DNA of 48,447 bases, from the NCBI RefSeq assembly GCF_000282975.1, contig NZ_ALJC01000089.1:1-48447 (forward strand). Reading direction: 5' to 3'. Under the pieces are notes generated by a model that had not been told where the DNA came from, searched no databases, and saw nothing but the letters and a program-made list of their open reading frames with translations. Shown piece after piece: positions 26,505 to 35,022 of this stretch. Every line of letters starts with the position of its first letter. Position 1 is the first letter of the stretch. Position numbers and translations under genes: made by a program. The DNA comes from Pseudomonas psychrophila HA-4 (GTDB lineage Bacteria; Pseudomonadota; Gammaproteobacteria; Pseudomonadales; Pseudomonadaceae).

Positions 26505-27296
26505 GTGCATCCGCAGACCCTAAAGTCATTGATCGGCAATGAATCGACCTACAACCCTTACGCTATTGGGGTTGTCGATGGCCGATTGGAGCGTCAGCCC
26601 AAGTCGTTGCGTGAAGCGGTGGCCACCGCCGAACGGTTGGAGCGCGAAGGCTTCCTTTTCTCGGTCGGTATTGGCCAGCTCCTGGTGACGAACATGCGGG
26701 CTCTCGGCCTGAGCTACGCCCAAGCGTTTGAGCCGTGCCGCAACCTGCAGGCGATTAGCGAGCTGATGGTCAAGAACTACACCAAAGCCCTGACCGCGAA
26801 TCCGAACCCACAAGAAGCCCTGCGCGACTCGCTCTCGATGTACTACAGCGGGAACCCTGTACGTGGTTATCGCCCGGACAAAGAGGGTGATCTGTCCTAC
26901 GTGCAGAAAGTTGTGGTCGGTGCCCTGAATCCTTCGAGTGCTGATCCGATTGTGCCTGCTGTGGAGGCCACTGCAGGCGATGAGGCGATACCCGTAGCGG
27001 TTGCATCACCAGGGGCACGAAAAACGCCTGTGCGCGCTCGTACAGCTTCGTCAAAACATAGTGACCCATGGATGATTGTGACCGACGAAAACGGCCAGGC
27101 ACCGCAACCCGCTCAACAGGCTGCGATGCAACCGGCTAGCCCTGAGCAGTCAAGGATTCAAGTTGCGCTGGACACTGGCGATGCCGCGCCGGTTGAACAG
27201 TTCCAACGCTTCGCTGATCCCAAACCAGCCGCTGCGCTGGCATCCGGCCAAGGGCAAGCGCAAGTCGAGCCATCTTTCGTACAGATCATCAATTGA
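26505..27296 (+). pseudogene. virB1: VirB1-like lytic transglycosylase, N-terminus lost
   Basis: From about 26505 the frame encodes VHPQTLKSLIGNESTYNPYA with the catalytic Glu in NES. It continues with GVVDGRLERQPKSLREAVA, FSVGIGQLLVTNMRALGLSY and LQAISELMVKNYTKAL. This is the VirB1 transglycosylase domain, which opens peptidoglycan for the conjugation channel. The C-terminal 120 residues are Ala/Pro/Gln-rich and end VEPSFVQIIN. The signal peptide and first residues are gone because the gene is joined to virB11 in another frame. The open frame upstream (from 26427) is virB11 DNA out of phase. Confidence 0.78.
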
Positions 27297-27325
27297 ATTT
27301 CTCGCACGCGAGAAAAGGGGGATTT

Positions 27326-27652
27326 ATGCAAAAACTTCCATCCGTTTTTTTGCTGGGAGCGTTATTGCTGTCAGGTCCAGCCGTTGCTGATGAACCGGTC
27401 CAGCCGCCCTATGGCCATGACAGTAACCCCGACGCTTGCGGTGCTGTTCTTTGTCTACTTGGCATGACCCGCGATGGTGACTGCGACAAGTACATCCAGA
27501 AATATTTCAGTATCAAGCGTTACAAGCACGGACATTTCAGTCCTTCGCGCACGAAAGCCGCACGGGGGGAGACTGATGAGTCCTGCAAGGACGATGAGGG
27601 TTTGACTAAAAAGGCCAACGATATTTGGGGGCCTGTAGAACATGGTTTCTAG
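27326..27652 (+). CDS. trbM: TrbM/KikA-family conjugation-associated protein
   Basis: This 108-aa protein has a signal peptide (MQKLPSVFLLGALLLSGPAV, cleavage after AVA). It also has the TrbM pattern: ACGAVLCLLG, DCDKYIQKYFSI and the final Cys in DESCKDD. AAGGGGG precedes ATG 27326. TrbM-type proteins are periplasmic accessories of plasmid transfer loci. It looks intact, but its neighbours virB10, virB11, virB1 and nuc are broken, so it is probably a functionless survivor. Confidence 0.75.
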   Translation: MQKLPSVFLLGALLLSGPAVADEPVQPPYGHDSNPDACGAVLCLLGMTRDGDCDKYIQKYFSIKRYKHGHFSPSRTKAARGETDESCKDDEGLTKKANDIWGPVEHGF

Positions 27653-28000
27653 AGTTTTCAAGCCACTGGCGTTGACGATGGCACTGGTCGCGGGGGGCAG
27701 CCTGCAAGTGCTGGCCCTGGCTGCTGACAACGAGGGCGACGCAAGCCGTCGCATCGAGGTCGGTTTCTAGCCCGAGGGCTCTGCACAGAAACTAGTCTTG
27801 CGCACCATTTACGCGGCCACCAGCTCTATCCGCGTTGCTGCGTACGTCTTCACCAGTCCAGACGTTACCCGAGCGCTGGTTGCCGCCAAGCAACGCGGTG
27901 TTGACGTGGCGGTGGTCGCCGATCACCGCAGCAACCTCGAAGAAGCGCGCTCAACTGCTGGGCGCCATGCCCTGACGCTTATAGCCAAGACGGGTACCCA
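27642..28000 (+). pseudogene. Phospholipase-D family nuclease remnant with amber stop
   Basis: From ATG 27642 a signal-peptide-like start (MVSRVFKPLALTMALVAGGS) leads to RRIEVGF. A TAG follows at 27768-27770 where the family has Ser (TCG to TAG by one base). Reading on in phase gives PEGSAQKLVLRTIYAATSSI, VAAYVFTSPDVTRALVAAKQ and RGVDVAVVADHRSN, the N-terminal half of a PLD-type (Nuc) endonuclease. Similarity ends near KTGTQI at about 28000, before the catalytic HxKx4D motif. The gene is dead by both a nonsense change and a 3' deletion. Its neighbours are T4SS genes, where such nucleases are common. Confidence 0.8.
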
Positions 28001-28064
28001 AATATTGGATCTGATTTTTCGCGCCCAGCATCAGACACGCGGCCGACTTCGCCTACAGCGCTTA

Positions 28065-29168
28065 CTATTGGCGCAGTTGCACCGTGATCGCACTGGTGGG
28101 CCGCGTGCAGCACAACAGGATGTCACCGTTTTGCGGAGCGTCCAGCGGGTCGTCGAAGTACTCGACCGTACCTTCGCGCAAGCTCACCTGGCAGGTATTG
28201 CACAAGCCCGCCCGGCAATTGAACGCCGGAGTCAGGCCCGCCTGTTCGGCCAATTCGAGCAATGAATGGCAGTTTTCATCCCAGGCTACGCGGGTGCCGG
28301 ACGGCATGAAGCAGACACTTACGGCACCGTCCTTTGCCACAGGTTCGCTCAGCGTCGGCTCAGGTGGCGGCGCTGGACTGACGTCGTCTTCCTCAAGCAC
28401 CGTCGCCGGGCCAAAAAACTCGTAATGAATTCGTTCGCGGGCCACCCCAAGGCTGCGCAACAGCCGCCAGTTGGCCTGCATGAAAAGTCTGGGGCCGCAC
28501 AGGTAGATATCATAGTCGTCCAACGGCAGCAGGCTTTGCAGGGTTTGGCGACTGATCAGGCCCTGGCTGTGAAAGCGGTCACGATCCGCCTCGCTCGGAT
28601 TGCGATAACAGAAGTGCACTTCAATGCCCGGGCGCCGGTCGGCCAGGGCCAGCACTTCATCGCGAAACCCATGCACCGCGCCGTTTTCGCAGGCGTGCAG
28701 AAAGTGCACCGGGCGCATCGACTGGCCGCTCAGGCGATGCAGCATGCTCAGCATGGGCGTCAAACCGACGCCGCCGCTGAACAGCACCACCGGCCTTGGA
28801 CTTTGCTCGTCCAGCACAAAGGTGCCGGATGGGCCTGCGATGTCGAGTACGTCGCCAACCCGCACGCCGTCGTGCAGGTGGTTGGAACCTTGTCCGGCCG
28901 GCAGGTCTTGGCGATCGAACGGGGCGGGTTCACGCTTGACCGAAATTCGTACCTGGAGCGGGTTGTCCGTGAAGGCACTGACGCTGTAGTTACGCAGCAC
29001 TCGAGTGCCGTCGCCCAACACCAGCCGCACCGTGAGGAACTGCCCCGGACGAAAGTCCATGGGTGCAGGACCGTCCTGCGGCGCGAGGACGAAGGAGGTA
29101 ATGACCGCGCTTTCCGGCGTTTTCTCGATCACCCGCCAAGCCTTGAAACCTTGGGGTTGGCTGCTCAT
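28065..29168 (-). CDS. Ferredoxin-NAD(P)H reductase component of a Rieske oxygenase (flavin + 2Fe-2S)
   Basis: This 367-aa reductase feeds electrons to the Rieske oxygenase encoded just upstream. The flavin-binding domain (about 10-115) has RPGQFLTVRLVLGD and RNYSVSAF. The NAD(P)-binding domain (about 120-240) has VVLFSGGVGLTPMLSMLHRL and YLCGPRLFM. A Pro/Glu-rich linker at about 245-275 leads to a C-terminal plant-type 2Fe-2S domain, with ligands in NCRAGLCNTCQ and the last Cys in LLCC (about 356). The flavin - NAD - ferredoxin order matches GbcB/CntB-type reductases. Its start, ATG 29168, is one base from the oxygenase stop. The first residues lack a signal peptide, so it is cytoplasmic. 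Confidence 0.9.
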   Translation of the reverse strand: MSSQPQGFKAWRVIEKTPESAVITSFVLAPQDGPAPMDFRPGQFLTVRLVLGDGTRVLRNYSVSAFTDNPLQVRISVKREPAPFDRQDLPAGQGSNHLHDGVRVGDVLDIAGPSGTFVLDEQSPRPVVLFSGGVGLTPMLSMLHRLSGQSMRPVHFLHACENGAVHGFRDEVLALADRRPGIEVHFCYRNPSEADRDRFHSQGLISRQTLQSLLPLDDYDIYLCGPRLFMQANWRLLRSLGVARERIHYEFFGPATVLEEDDVSPAPPPEPTLSEPVAKDGAVSVCFMPSGTRVAWDENCHSLLELAEQAGLTPAFNCRAGLCNTCQVSLREGTVEYFDDPLDAPQNGDILLCCTRPTSAITVQLRQ

Positions 29169-29169
29169 C

Positions 29170-30237
29170 TCAAACCCCCGCTGTTTGCGGTCTGGCCTGT
29201 ACCAGCGGGATCAAGTCCGCAGGTTGTTCCTGGGCAATCAATTTGGCCAGGTTACGCCGGAAACGCAGGGGTCCCGAGTCGGAGGCCAGGTCGATATTGG
29301 GGCTGCACTTGTTGGCCATGCCTTGATGGACGGCGGCGAGCACCACGCGGTCTTCGGCGAAAGCGTGACGTACGTCCTCATCGAACTGGCGCGAGACTTC
29401 CTCGTTGTCCTGGTCGAAGTTGCGCACCTGGAACCAGTAGTAGCGGGTGGTGGATTCATCGATGGGGGTCATGAAGTTGTAGGAGTTCATCAAGAACACC
29501 TGTTCGTGCACCGGCCCGGCATCCGATCCGGTGCCGGCCGGGGTGAAGATGGCCTTGATGATGGCCTGGGCCGGGTAGTGCACTTCGTAATGCTGCTTGC
29601 GGTCACAGTTGCCGCTGAACTTGACGAACTTGGCGTAGAACGGCGCCACTTCGATGTCGCGCATCCACCGCGACACGATCACGCCGACGTCTGTCACCGT
29701 AGTTTGCAGCGGCTCCTGGGCGCATGCGGCGCTGCCAAAGGAGGACTGGTGAACCCAGGCCACGTGGGAGGGGTCGAGCAGGTTGTCGGTCATGTACAGG
29801 TAGTTGCAGGGGATGACCATGCTGTCGCCACGATTCAGGCCCCAGGCCGGATCGCCCCATTCGGGCACGTGGCAAATCTTGCTGGCGTCGGCCAGCTCGG
29901 CATCGCCCATCCAGATCCAGATCAGGCCGTAGCGCACGGCCAGCGGATAACTGCGCACCTTGGCGCCTTGGGGAACGTGCTTACTGCCGGGGGCGCGCAC
30001 GCAACTGCCCGAGCAGTCGAAGGTTAGGCCGTGGTAACCGCATTCGATGTCGTCACCTTGGCGCCGCCCTAAGGACAACGGCAGTTTGCGATGCGGGCAG
30101 GCATCTTCTAGGGCGACCGGGGTGCCATCGCCTTTGCGGTAAAGCACTACCGCCTCATTCAGCAGCTTGACCGCAAACAGTTGCTCACCGAGTTCGGTTT
30201 CACTGGCGGCGACATACCAGGCGTTGCGCATAAACAT
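29170..30237 (-). CDS. Rieske non-haem iron oxygenase, vanillate-demethylase (VanA)-like
   Basis: This 355-aa terminal oxygenase opens MFMRNAWYVAASETELGEQL, typical of the VanA/demethylase group. The Rieske 2Fe-2S ligands are in CPHRKLPLSLG (about 47-57) and CGYHGLTFD (about 66-74). The mononuclear iron site is in NLLDPSHVAWVHQSSF (about 152-167), with D...H....H spacing. GGAGAG precedes ATG 30237. Such enzymes remove methyl groups or hydroxylate rings using O2 and NAD(P)H. The substrate is not evident. The transporter upstream suggests an amino-acid-like or betaine-like compound. It is last but one in the locus. Confidence 0.9.
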   Translation of the reverse strand: MFMRNAWYVAASETELGEQLFAVKLLNEAVVLYRKGDGTPVALEDACPHRKLPLSLGRRQGDDIECGYHGLTFDCSGSCVRAPGSKHVPQGAKVRSYPLAVRYGLIWIWMGDAELADASKICHVPEWGDPAWGLNRGDSMVIPCNYLYMTDNLLDPSHVAWVHQSSFGSAACAQEPLQTTVTDVGVIVSRWMRDIEVAPFYAKFVKFSGNCDRKQHYEVHYPAQAIIKAIFTPAGTGSDAGPVHEQVFLMNSYNFMTPIDESTTRYYWFQVRNFDQDNEEVSRQFDEDVRHAFAEDRVVLAAVHQGMANKCSPNIDLASDSGPLRFRRNLAKLIAQEQPADLIPLVQARPQTAGV

Positions 30238-30379
30238 GGGGTCTCTCCTTATTATTATTCGGATCGTGGCTAACGACGTATCCAGAATACGAGAGGCCAG
30301 TTGAGTAAGAATAGATGGATAAAACTGATATTTGGTTTAGGTTCTCTTAAGTGTTTATCGCGTCCCCACGAACATCTCC

Positions 30380-30407
30380 TGTGGGAGCTAGCTTGCTCGC
30401 TCCCACA
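30380..30407. repeat. Pseudomonas REP-type palindrome
   Basis: TGTGGGAGC at 30380-30388 and GCTCCCACA at 30399-30407 flank AGCTTGCTC-type loop sequence. This is the widespread REP/BIME motif of the P. fluorescens group, found between genes. It lies between the M14 hydrolase stop and the Rieske oxygenase start. It may therefore stabilise or partly terminate the operon transcript. Confidence 0.8.
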
Positions 30408-30423
30408 CTGGGTGCTGTGCGTT

Positions 30424-31536
30424 TTACAGACCGCCGCGCGTGCCTATCGCGGACAACGCCCGTTCCCAGATCTGCCGCGTTCGCACCCACACCAACTCTT
30501 GCCAGTCGCTGTCCGCGGGGAAGAATTGTTCAAGCAGTTGCAACTTGATCTGCCGTGCTTCGGGGCCGGTTGGGTCGCCGTGTAGGTGCAGCCACTGATC
30601 GTCGCGCAGCACCGCATGGATTTGTTGACCAGGGTAGGTGCCGCACTCGATCACGAACGGCATCAGTTGCACATGAGGCAAGGCGTTGATGATGGCCTGG
30701 GAGGTGTAACCGGTGGCAGTGGCAGCAACGCCGGTGTCACTCTGGCTGTTGGCGCTGGTCATCAGGGTGAACAGCCAGGGCCCGAACAACACCTGGGCCT
30801 GGGGCAGTGCCGGGTACGAGGCCTGGGCAATGGTCATCAACATCGGATGGCCATAATCGCCCGCGCCGGTGTGCAGGTCGAAGCACATCGCGACCTCGGC
30901 GTGTGCCAGGTGTTCGCCGAGGATCCGGTGCAGGGTCTGGTTCGACCAACTTGAGCTGTTACCGCCGTAGAACAGGCCATCGGGATGGCGATACTGACCG
31001 GCCTCGACAATCGACATCACCGCCGACCAGCCCTCGCGGCTGATCCGTTCATTGAGCTGGGCATCGGCGCGCTCACGTTCGGGGCCACGCAGTTGGGTAC
31101 AGGTGTAGATCGGGTGCAGAGTTTCATAAGCCGCGTTGTCGGGTGGTGTCTTAGTGAAGTCCAGGTAGTTGCGGTTGAGGTCGATGTTGTCCTCGTTGAC
31201 CCGACGCATCCAGGCCGTGCCCCACGGGTTGATCAAGTGGATCATCAGTACCGCGACGTCGTCGGGCAGGCTGCGCTCGCTGAAGGTTTGTAGCCATTGG
31301 CGCTGGCAATCCGAGCCGTAATAACCTTCCACGCCGTGGGTGCCGCTCAAGGCCACCAACACCCGTTTGGCCTGGGGGTTGCCGAGCAGGGCCACATCTG
31401 TGCCCAGGGCCTCGGCGAACGGGCCGCGCAATGGGTGCGGGTAATGGCTAAGACGGGCGCCGACGGCCTCGGCGGCGGCGAGGAATTGTTCACGCTGCTG
31501 GGTAAAGCTGCGGTGTGATGGAAAACCGTTACTCAT
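30424..31536 (-). CDS. M14-family (DUF2817) zinc hydrolase
   Basis: This 370-aa protein belongs to the M14/DUF2817 group related to succinylglutamate desuccinylase and carboxypeptidases. ALSGTHGVEGYYGSDCQRQW (about 62-81) carries the HxxE zinc ligands. MIHLINPWGTAWMRRVNEDN with IDLNRNYLD (about 98-127) is the RxNxxxxDLNRN substrate block. FDLHTGAGDYG (about 218) supplies the second His, and FVIECGTY (about 314) the catalytic Glu. GGAGACAACC precedes ATG 31536. No signal peptide is evident, so it acts in the cytoplasm, probably hydrolysing an amide or ester of the imported compound. Confidence 0.85.
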   Translation of the reverse strand: MSNGFPSHRSFTQQREQFLAAAEAVGARLSHYPHPLRGPFAEALGTDVALLGNPQAKRVLVALSGTHGVEGYYGSDCQRQWLQTFSERSLPDDVAVLMIHLINPWGTAWMRRVNEDNIDLNRNYLDFTKTPPDNAAYETLHPIYTCTQLRGPERERADAQLNERISREGWSAVMSIVEAGQYRHPDGLFYGGNSSSWSNQTLHRILGEHLAHAEVAMCFDLHTGAGDYGHPMLMTIAQASYPALPQAQVLFGPWLFTLMTSANSQSDTGVAATATGYTSQAIINALPHVQLMPFVIECGTYPGQQIHAVLRDDQWLHLHGDPTGPEARQIKLQLLEQFFPADSDWQELVWVRTRQIWERALSAIGTRGGL

Positions 31537-31559
31537 GGTTGTCTCCTGTCGAAATGGGG

Positions 31560-32327
31560 TTACTTCAGGCGGCCGGAGAGGAACTGGGTCAAGCGCTCGC
31601 TTTGCGGACTGACCAGCACTTCACCCGGCGGACCTTGCTCTTCAACCCGGCCTTGGTGCAGGAACATCACATGGTTGGAGACGTTGCGCGCAAACCCCAT
31701 CTCGTGGGTGACCACGACCATGGTGCGACCTTCCTCGGCCAGGGCCTGCATCACTTTCAGCACCTCGCCCACCAGTTCCGGATCCAGCGCGGAAGTGGGT
31801 TCGTCGAACAACATCACTTCCGGTTCCATGGCCAAGGCACGGGCAATGGCGACCCTTTGCTGCTGGCCGCCGGACAGGTGGGACGGGTATTTTTTCTCAA
31901 CGCTCGGGTCCAGACCGACTTTATGCAGGTACTGCCGCGCGCGTGCCTCTGCGTCCTTGCGCTTGACGCCCAGCACATGCACCGGTGCTTCGATGATGTT
32001 CTCCAGCACGGTCATGTGCTGCCACAGGTTGAAGTGCTGGAACACCATCGCCAGTTTGGTGCGCACTTTTTGCAGCTGACGCGGGTCGGCCACCCGCAGC
32101 GCGCCGTTGAGATCCTGTTTGGTGCGGATTTGCTCGTTGTTTACCGTGATGGTTCCGGCGCACGGCTGTTCCAGGAAGTTGATGCAACGCAGGAAGGTGC
32201 TTTTGCCCGAGCCGCTGGAGCCAATGATGCTGATTACGTCGCCAGCTTTGGCCTTGAGCGATATGCCCTTGAGTACTTCGTGGTCGCCGTATTTCTTGTG
32301 CAGCTCATCTACGCTTAGCTTATACAT
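31560..32327 (-). CDS. Amino-acid ABC transporter ATP-binding protein (HisP/OccP-like)
   Basis: This 255-aa ATPase has Walker A GSSGSGKS (about 39-46), the HisP-type Q-loop [16 protein letters not shown] (about 91-106), signature LSGGQQQR (about 160) and Walker B VMLFDEP with D-loop SALDPE (about 180). I start at ATG 32327 with GGAGA about 10 nt upstream; a few more codons are open but lack family similarity. It powers the two permeases encoded upstream in the same operon. The family imports polar amino acids and opines. Confidence 0.92.
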   Translation of the reverse strand: MYKLSVDELHKKYGDHEVLKGISLKAKAGDVISIIGSSGSGKSTFLRCINFLEQPCAGTITVNNEQIRTKQDLNGALRVADPRQLQKVRTKLAMVFQHFNLWQHMTVLENIIEAPVHVLGVKRKDAEARARQYLHKVGLDPSVEKKYPSHLSGGQQQRVAIARALAMEPEVMLFDEPTSALDPELVGEVLKVMQALAEEGRTMVVVTHEMGFARNVSNHVMFLHQGRVEEQGPPGEVLVSPQSERLTQFLSGRLK

Positions 32328-32354
32328 GTTCGATGTCTCCAAAAGGACGGTCAC

Positions 32355-33068
32355 TCAATGCGCCTGCGGTTGCAAGAAGGCCAGCCAGCGCACTTCGCAG
32401 CGACGAAACAGCCAGACCAGGGTAAACACCATCAGCGCGTACAGCACCGCCGCCAGGCCGAAGGCTTCGAACGAGGAGTAGGTCGCAGAGTTGACGTCGC
32501 GAGCGACCTTCAATAGATCGGGCACGGTGGCGGTGAAGGCGAGAGTGGTGGAGTGCAGCATCAGGATCACTTCGTTGCTGTAGTACGGCAGCGAACGGCG
32601 CAATGCCGAGGGCAGGATGATTCGCCGGTACAGGGTGAAGGTGGACATGCCATAGGCGCGGCCTGCTTCGATCTCGCCATAGGGCGTGGCGCGGATGGCG
32701 CCGGCGAAAATCTCCGTGGTGTAGGCACACGTGTTGAGGGCAAAGGCCAGCAGGGTGCAGTTCATGCCCTCGCGAAAAAACGCATCGAGGGTCGGTTGGT
32801 CGCGCACCACTTGCAAGCTGTAGATCCCGGTGTAGAGGATTAGCAGTTGGATATACAACGGCGTGCCGCGAAACACGTAGGTGTAGAACCATACGGGCAT
32901 GCGCAGCAGCGGATTGGACGAGACTCGTGCCACGGCCAGCGGCACGGCCAGGGTGCCGCCGATGGCGATGGAAGCGACTAGCAGCCAGAGGGTCATGGCC
33001 ACGCCTGAGAGTTGGTAGCCGTCAAACCAAAGGTAGGCTTTCCAGTACTCCTGGACGATATCGATCAT
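32355..33068 (-). CDS. Amino-acid ABC transporter permease (HisM-like)
   Basis: This 237-aa inner-membrane protein has about five membrane segments, beginning with SGVAMTLWLLVASIAIGGTL. The conserved RGTPLYIQLLILY segment lies near 69. The EAA loop is GEIEAGRAYGMSTFTLYRRI (about 150-169) with ILPSALRRSLPYYSNE after it. It forms a heterodimeric channel with the permease encoded just upstream; the two genes overlap by four bases (ATGA). Confidence 0.92.
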   Translation of the reverse strand: MIDIVQEYWKAYLWFDGYQLSGVAMTLWLLVASIAIGGTLAVPLAVARVSSNPLLRMPVWFYTYVFRGTPLYIQLLILYTGIYSLQVVRDQPTLDAFFREGMNCTLLAFALNTCAYTTEIFAGAIRATPYGEIEAGRAYGMSTFTLYRRIILPSALRRSLPYYSNEVILMLHSTTLAFTATVPDLLKVARDVNSATYSSFEAFGLAAVLYALMVFTLVWLFRRCEVRWLAFLQPQAH

Positions 33069-33754
33069 AGCTGCGCACCTCTGACGCCCACCGAGTAGCG
33101 GCGTTCAAGCCACATCAGCACGCCGTTGGAAACGGTGGTCAGGGCCAGGTAGATCAGGCCGCCGACCACGCTGAAGAAAAACAGGTCCATGGAGTTCTTG
33201 CCCGCGTCCTGGGTGACTTTGACGATATCGATCAAACCAATGATCGACACCAGCGCCGTGGCCTTGATCAACACCTGCCAGTTGTTACCGATTCCCGGTA
33301 GGGCGAAGCGCATCATTTGTGGAAACAGCACCCGCACAAACACCTGCCGACGATTCATGCCGTAGGCCACGGCAGCTTCCAACTGGCCGGCTGGCACGGA
33401 CTGAAAAGCGCCGCGGAAGGTCTCGGTGAAATAGGCACCGTAGATGAAACCCAGGGTCAGCACCCCGGCCGCGAAGGGGTTGATGTCAATCTGTTCGGTG
33501 TCCAGCCATTCAGTCAGGTTGTTCAGCCAGATCTGCAGGCTGAAGAACAGCAACAACATGATCACCAGGTCCGGCACGCTGCGAATCAGCGTGGTGTAGC
33601 CGGCGGCCAGGTGACGCAGCAGCGGTTGTTTCGATAGTTTGGCTGATGCGCCGATCAGGCCCAGCGTGACGGCCAGTACCATGGACATCAGTGCCAGCTG
33701 GATGGTCGCCAACGTACCTTCGAGAATGAGCGAACCATAGCCCTGTAAAAGCAT
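33065..33754 (-). CDS. Amino-acid ABC transporter permease (HisQ-like)
   Basis: This 229-aa permease begins MLLQGYGSLILEGTLATIQL. RSVPDLVIMLLLFF lies near 58-71. The EAA loop is VPAGQLEAAVAYGMNRRQVF (about 121-140), followed by RVLFPQMMRFALPGIGNNW. I start at ATG 33754 with CGGAGAGACAG upstream; the 21 residues open before it have no family match. It pairs with the HisM-like permease. Confidence 0.92.
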   Translation of the reverse strand: MLLQGYGSLILEGTLATIQLALMSMVLAVTLGLIGASAKLSKQPLLRHLAAGYTTLIRSVPDLVIMLLLFFSLQIWLNNLTEWLDTEQIDINPFAAGVLTLGFIYGAYFTETFRGAFQSVPAGQLEAAVAYGMNRRQVFVRVLFPQMMRFALPGIGNNWQVLIKATALVSIIGLIDIVKVTQDAGKNSMDLFFFSVVGGLIYLALTTVSNGVLMWLERRYSVGVRGAQL

Positions 33755-33870
33755 GTTCTGTCTCTCCGTTGGCAAGGGCGGCCCGGGGGCCGGCCCTTGC
33801 GCGAAATGGATGGGCAAGGCGCCGGATCACCAAGCCGCGAGCGTTCCGGCACCGGTCAAGCGCAGGGCTT

Positions 33871-34641
33871 TTAGTTGTAGATGTCGAAGGTGAAGTACTT
33901 CTTCTGGATGGTGTCGTAGGTGCCGTTCTTGTGCATTTCGGCCAGTGCCCGGTTGATGGCTTCCATCAGCTGCGGCTCGTTCTTGCGCAGGCCGATGGCA
34001 ATGCCTTCGCCCAGCAGTTCCTGGTTGTACACAGCGTCGCCGGCGAAGGCGAAACCGGTGTTCTTAGGCGTTTGCAAAAAACCCAGTTCGGCCACGGCGG
34101 CATCGGTCAGGCTGGCGTCGATACGGCCGCTGACCAGGTCCGGATACAGCAAGTCCTGATTGGGGTAGGTGACCATGATCACCCCTTCAGGCGCCCAGAT
34201 TTTTTTGACGTACGTCTCTTGGGTAGTGCCTTGGGCTACGCCGACGCGCTTGCCTTTCAGGGATTCTGGCGTAGGCAGCAGACCGCTGTCCTTTTTCGCG
34301 ATCAAACGGTTGGGGGAGTTATAGAGACGGTCGGAGAAGTCCACGTTTTTTTTGCGCTGGTCGTTGATGGTCATTGCCGACAACACGGCATCGAACTTTT
34401 TCGCCCGCAGCGCCGGGATGATGCTGTCGAATGCGTTTTCCACCCACACGCACTTGACCTTCAGCTCGGCGCAAATGGCGTTGCCCAGGTCGATGTCAAA
34501 GCCCACCAGTTGACCGTCGGGGTTTTTCGATTCGAACGGAGCGAAGGTCGGATCGACGCCAAAGCGAATGACGCTTAAATCCTTGGCCAGGACGCCGGTG
34601 GAAGCCAATGCAAAGACGGTGGCGAGGACAAATTTTTTCAT
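33871..34641 (-). CDS. Periplasmic amino-acid-binding protein (HisJ/ArgT-like)
   Basis: This 256-aa solute-binding protein has a clear signal peptide (MKKFVLATVFALASTGVLA, cleavage before KDLS). The mature domain has FGVDPTFAPFESKNPDGQLV and GFDIDLGNAICAELKVKCVW, then FDSIIPALRAKKFDAVLSAM with TINDQRKKNVDFSD. These are hallmarks of the lysine/arginine/ornithine-histidine-octopine group. It is first in the leftward operon, and its 3' end lies 116 bp before the HisQ-like gene. It selects the compound to be imported; basic or N-modified amino acids or opines are the family range. Confidence 0.92.
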   Translation of the reverse strand: MKKFVLATVFALASTGVLAKDLSVIRFGVDPTFAPFESKNPDGQLVGFDIDLGNAICAELKVKCVWVENAFDSIIPALRAKKFDAVLSAMTINDQRKKNVDFSDRLYNSPNRLIAKKDSGLLPTPESLKGKRVGVAQGTTQETYVKKIWAPEGVIMVTYPNQDLLYPDLVSGRIDASLTDAAVAELGFLQTPKNTGFAFAGDAVYNQELLGEGIAIGLRKNEPQLMEAINRALAEMHKNGTYDTIQKKYFTFDIYN

Positions 34642-35022
34642 TGTTGTTTTTCCTTTGTCTGACGGATCGAACGCTAACGATGTATTACAGAAAAATCTTT
34701 ATATGATAGTACCTGTATATACATTAAATGCAAAATGCAGGCCAATTCACGGAAAATGCCTGCAAGGTGCTGTTTTTCGCGGTGCTGATAAGCCCGGGGT
34801 GGCTGAGTCGCCGGGCCACTATGGTTTTTTGTTACGCATGGTTACATCAGAGGCTGCACCGTATCGGGTCTTGCGCAACAACATGGGGCGTCTCCTGACC
34901 GGGACAGGTAAATACCCGCCAAAGCCAGAATACGAGGCTTTTCATATACAAAAAATGTCGAAAACTGTGGCTTGCTATAGCTCAGCTAAAGTATAAAACC
35001 GTCGATTGCTATGGAGATGATG
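34642..35022. promoter_or_regulatory. Divergent promoter region of the LysR regulator and catabolic operon
   Basis: This 381-bp stretch separates the leftward binding-protein gene from the rightward LysR gene. Both ends are AT-rich (34675-34730 and 34940-35005), as expected for two promoters. The middle is GC-richer. LysR regulators usually bind T-N11-A sites in such divergent regions to activate the target and repress themselves. I cannot point to one unique operator. No gene is supported here, although long frames exist. Confidence 0.5.

Noticed and set aside
28266..29474. Long rightward open frame of 402 codons
   Set aside because: It mirrors the reductase and oxygenase genes on the minus strand, which have clear cofactor motifs; the plus-strand product is low-complexity and matches nothing.
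34568..34996. 142-codon rightward frame in the divergent LysR region
   Set aside because: It overlaps the start of the binding-protein gene, has no ribosome binding site and no recognisable domain.
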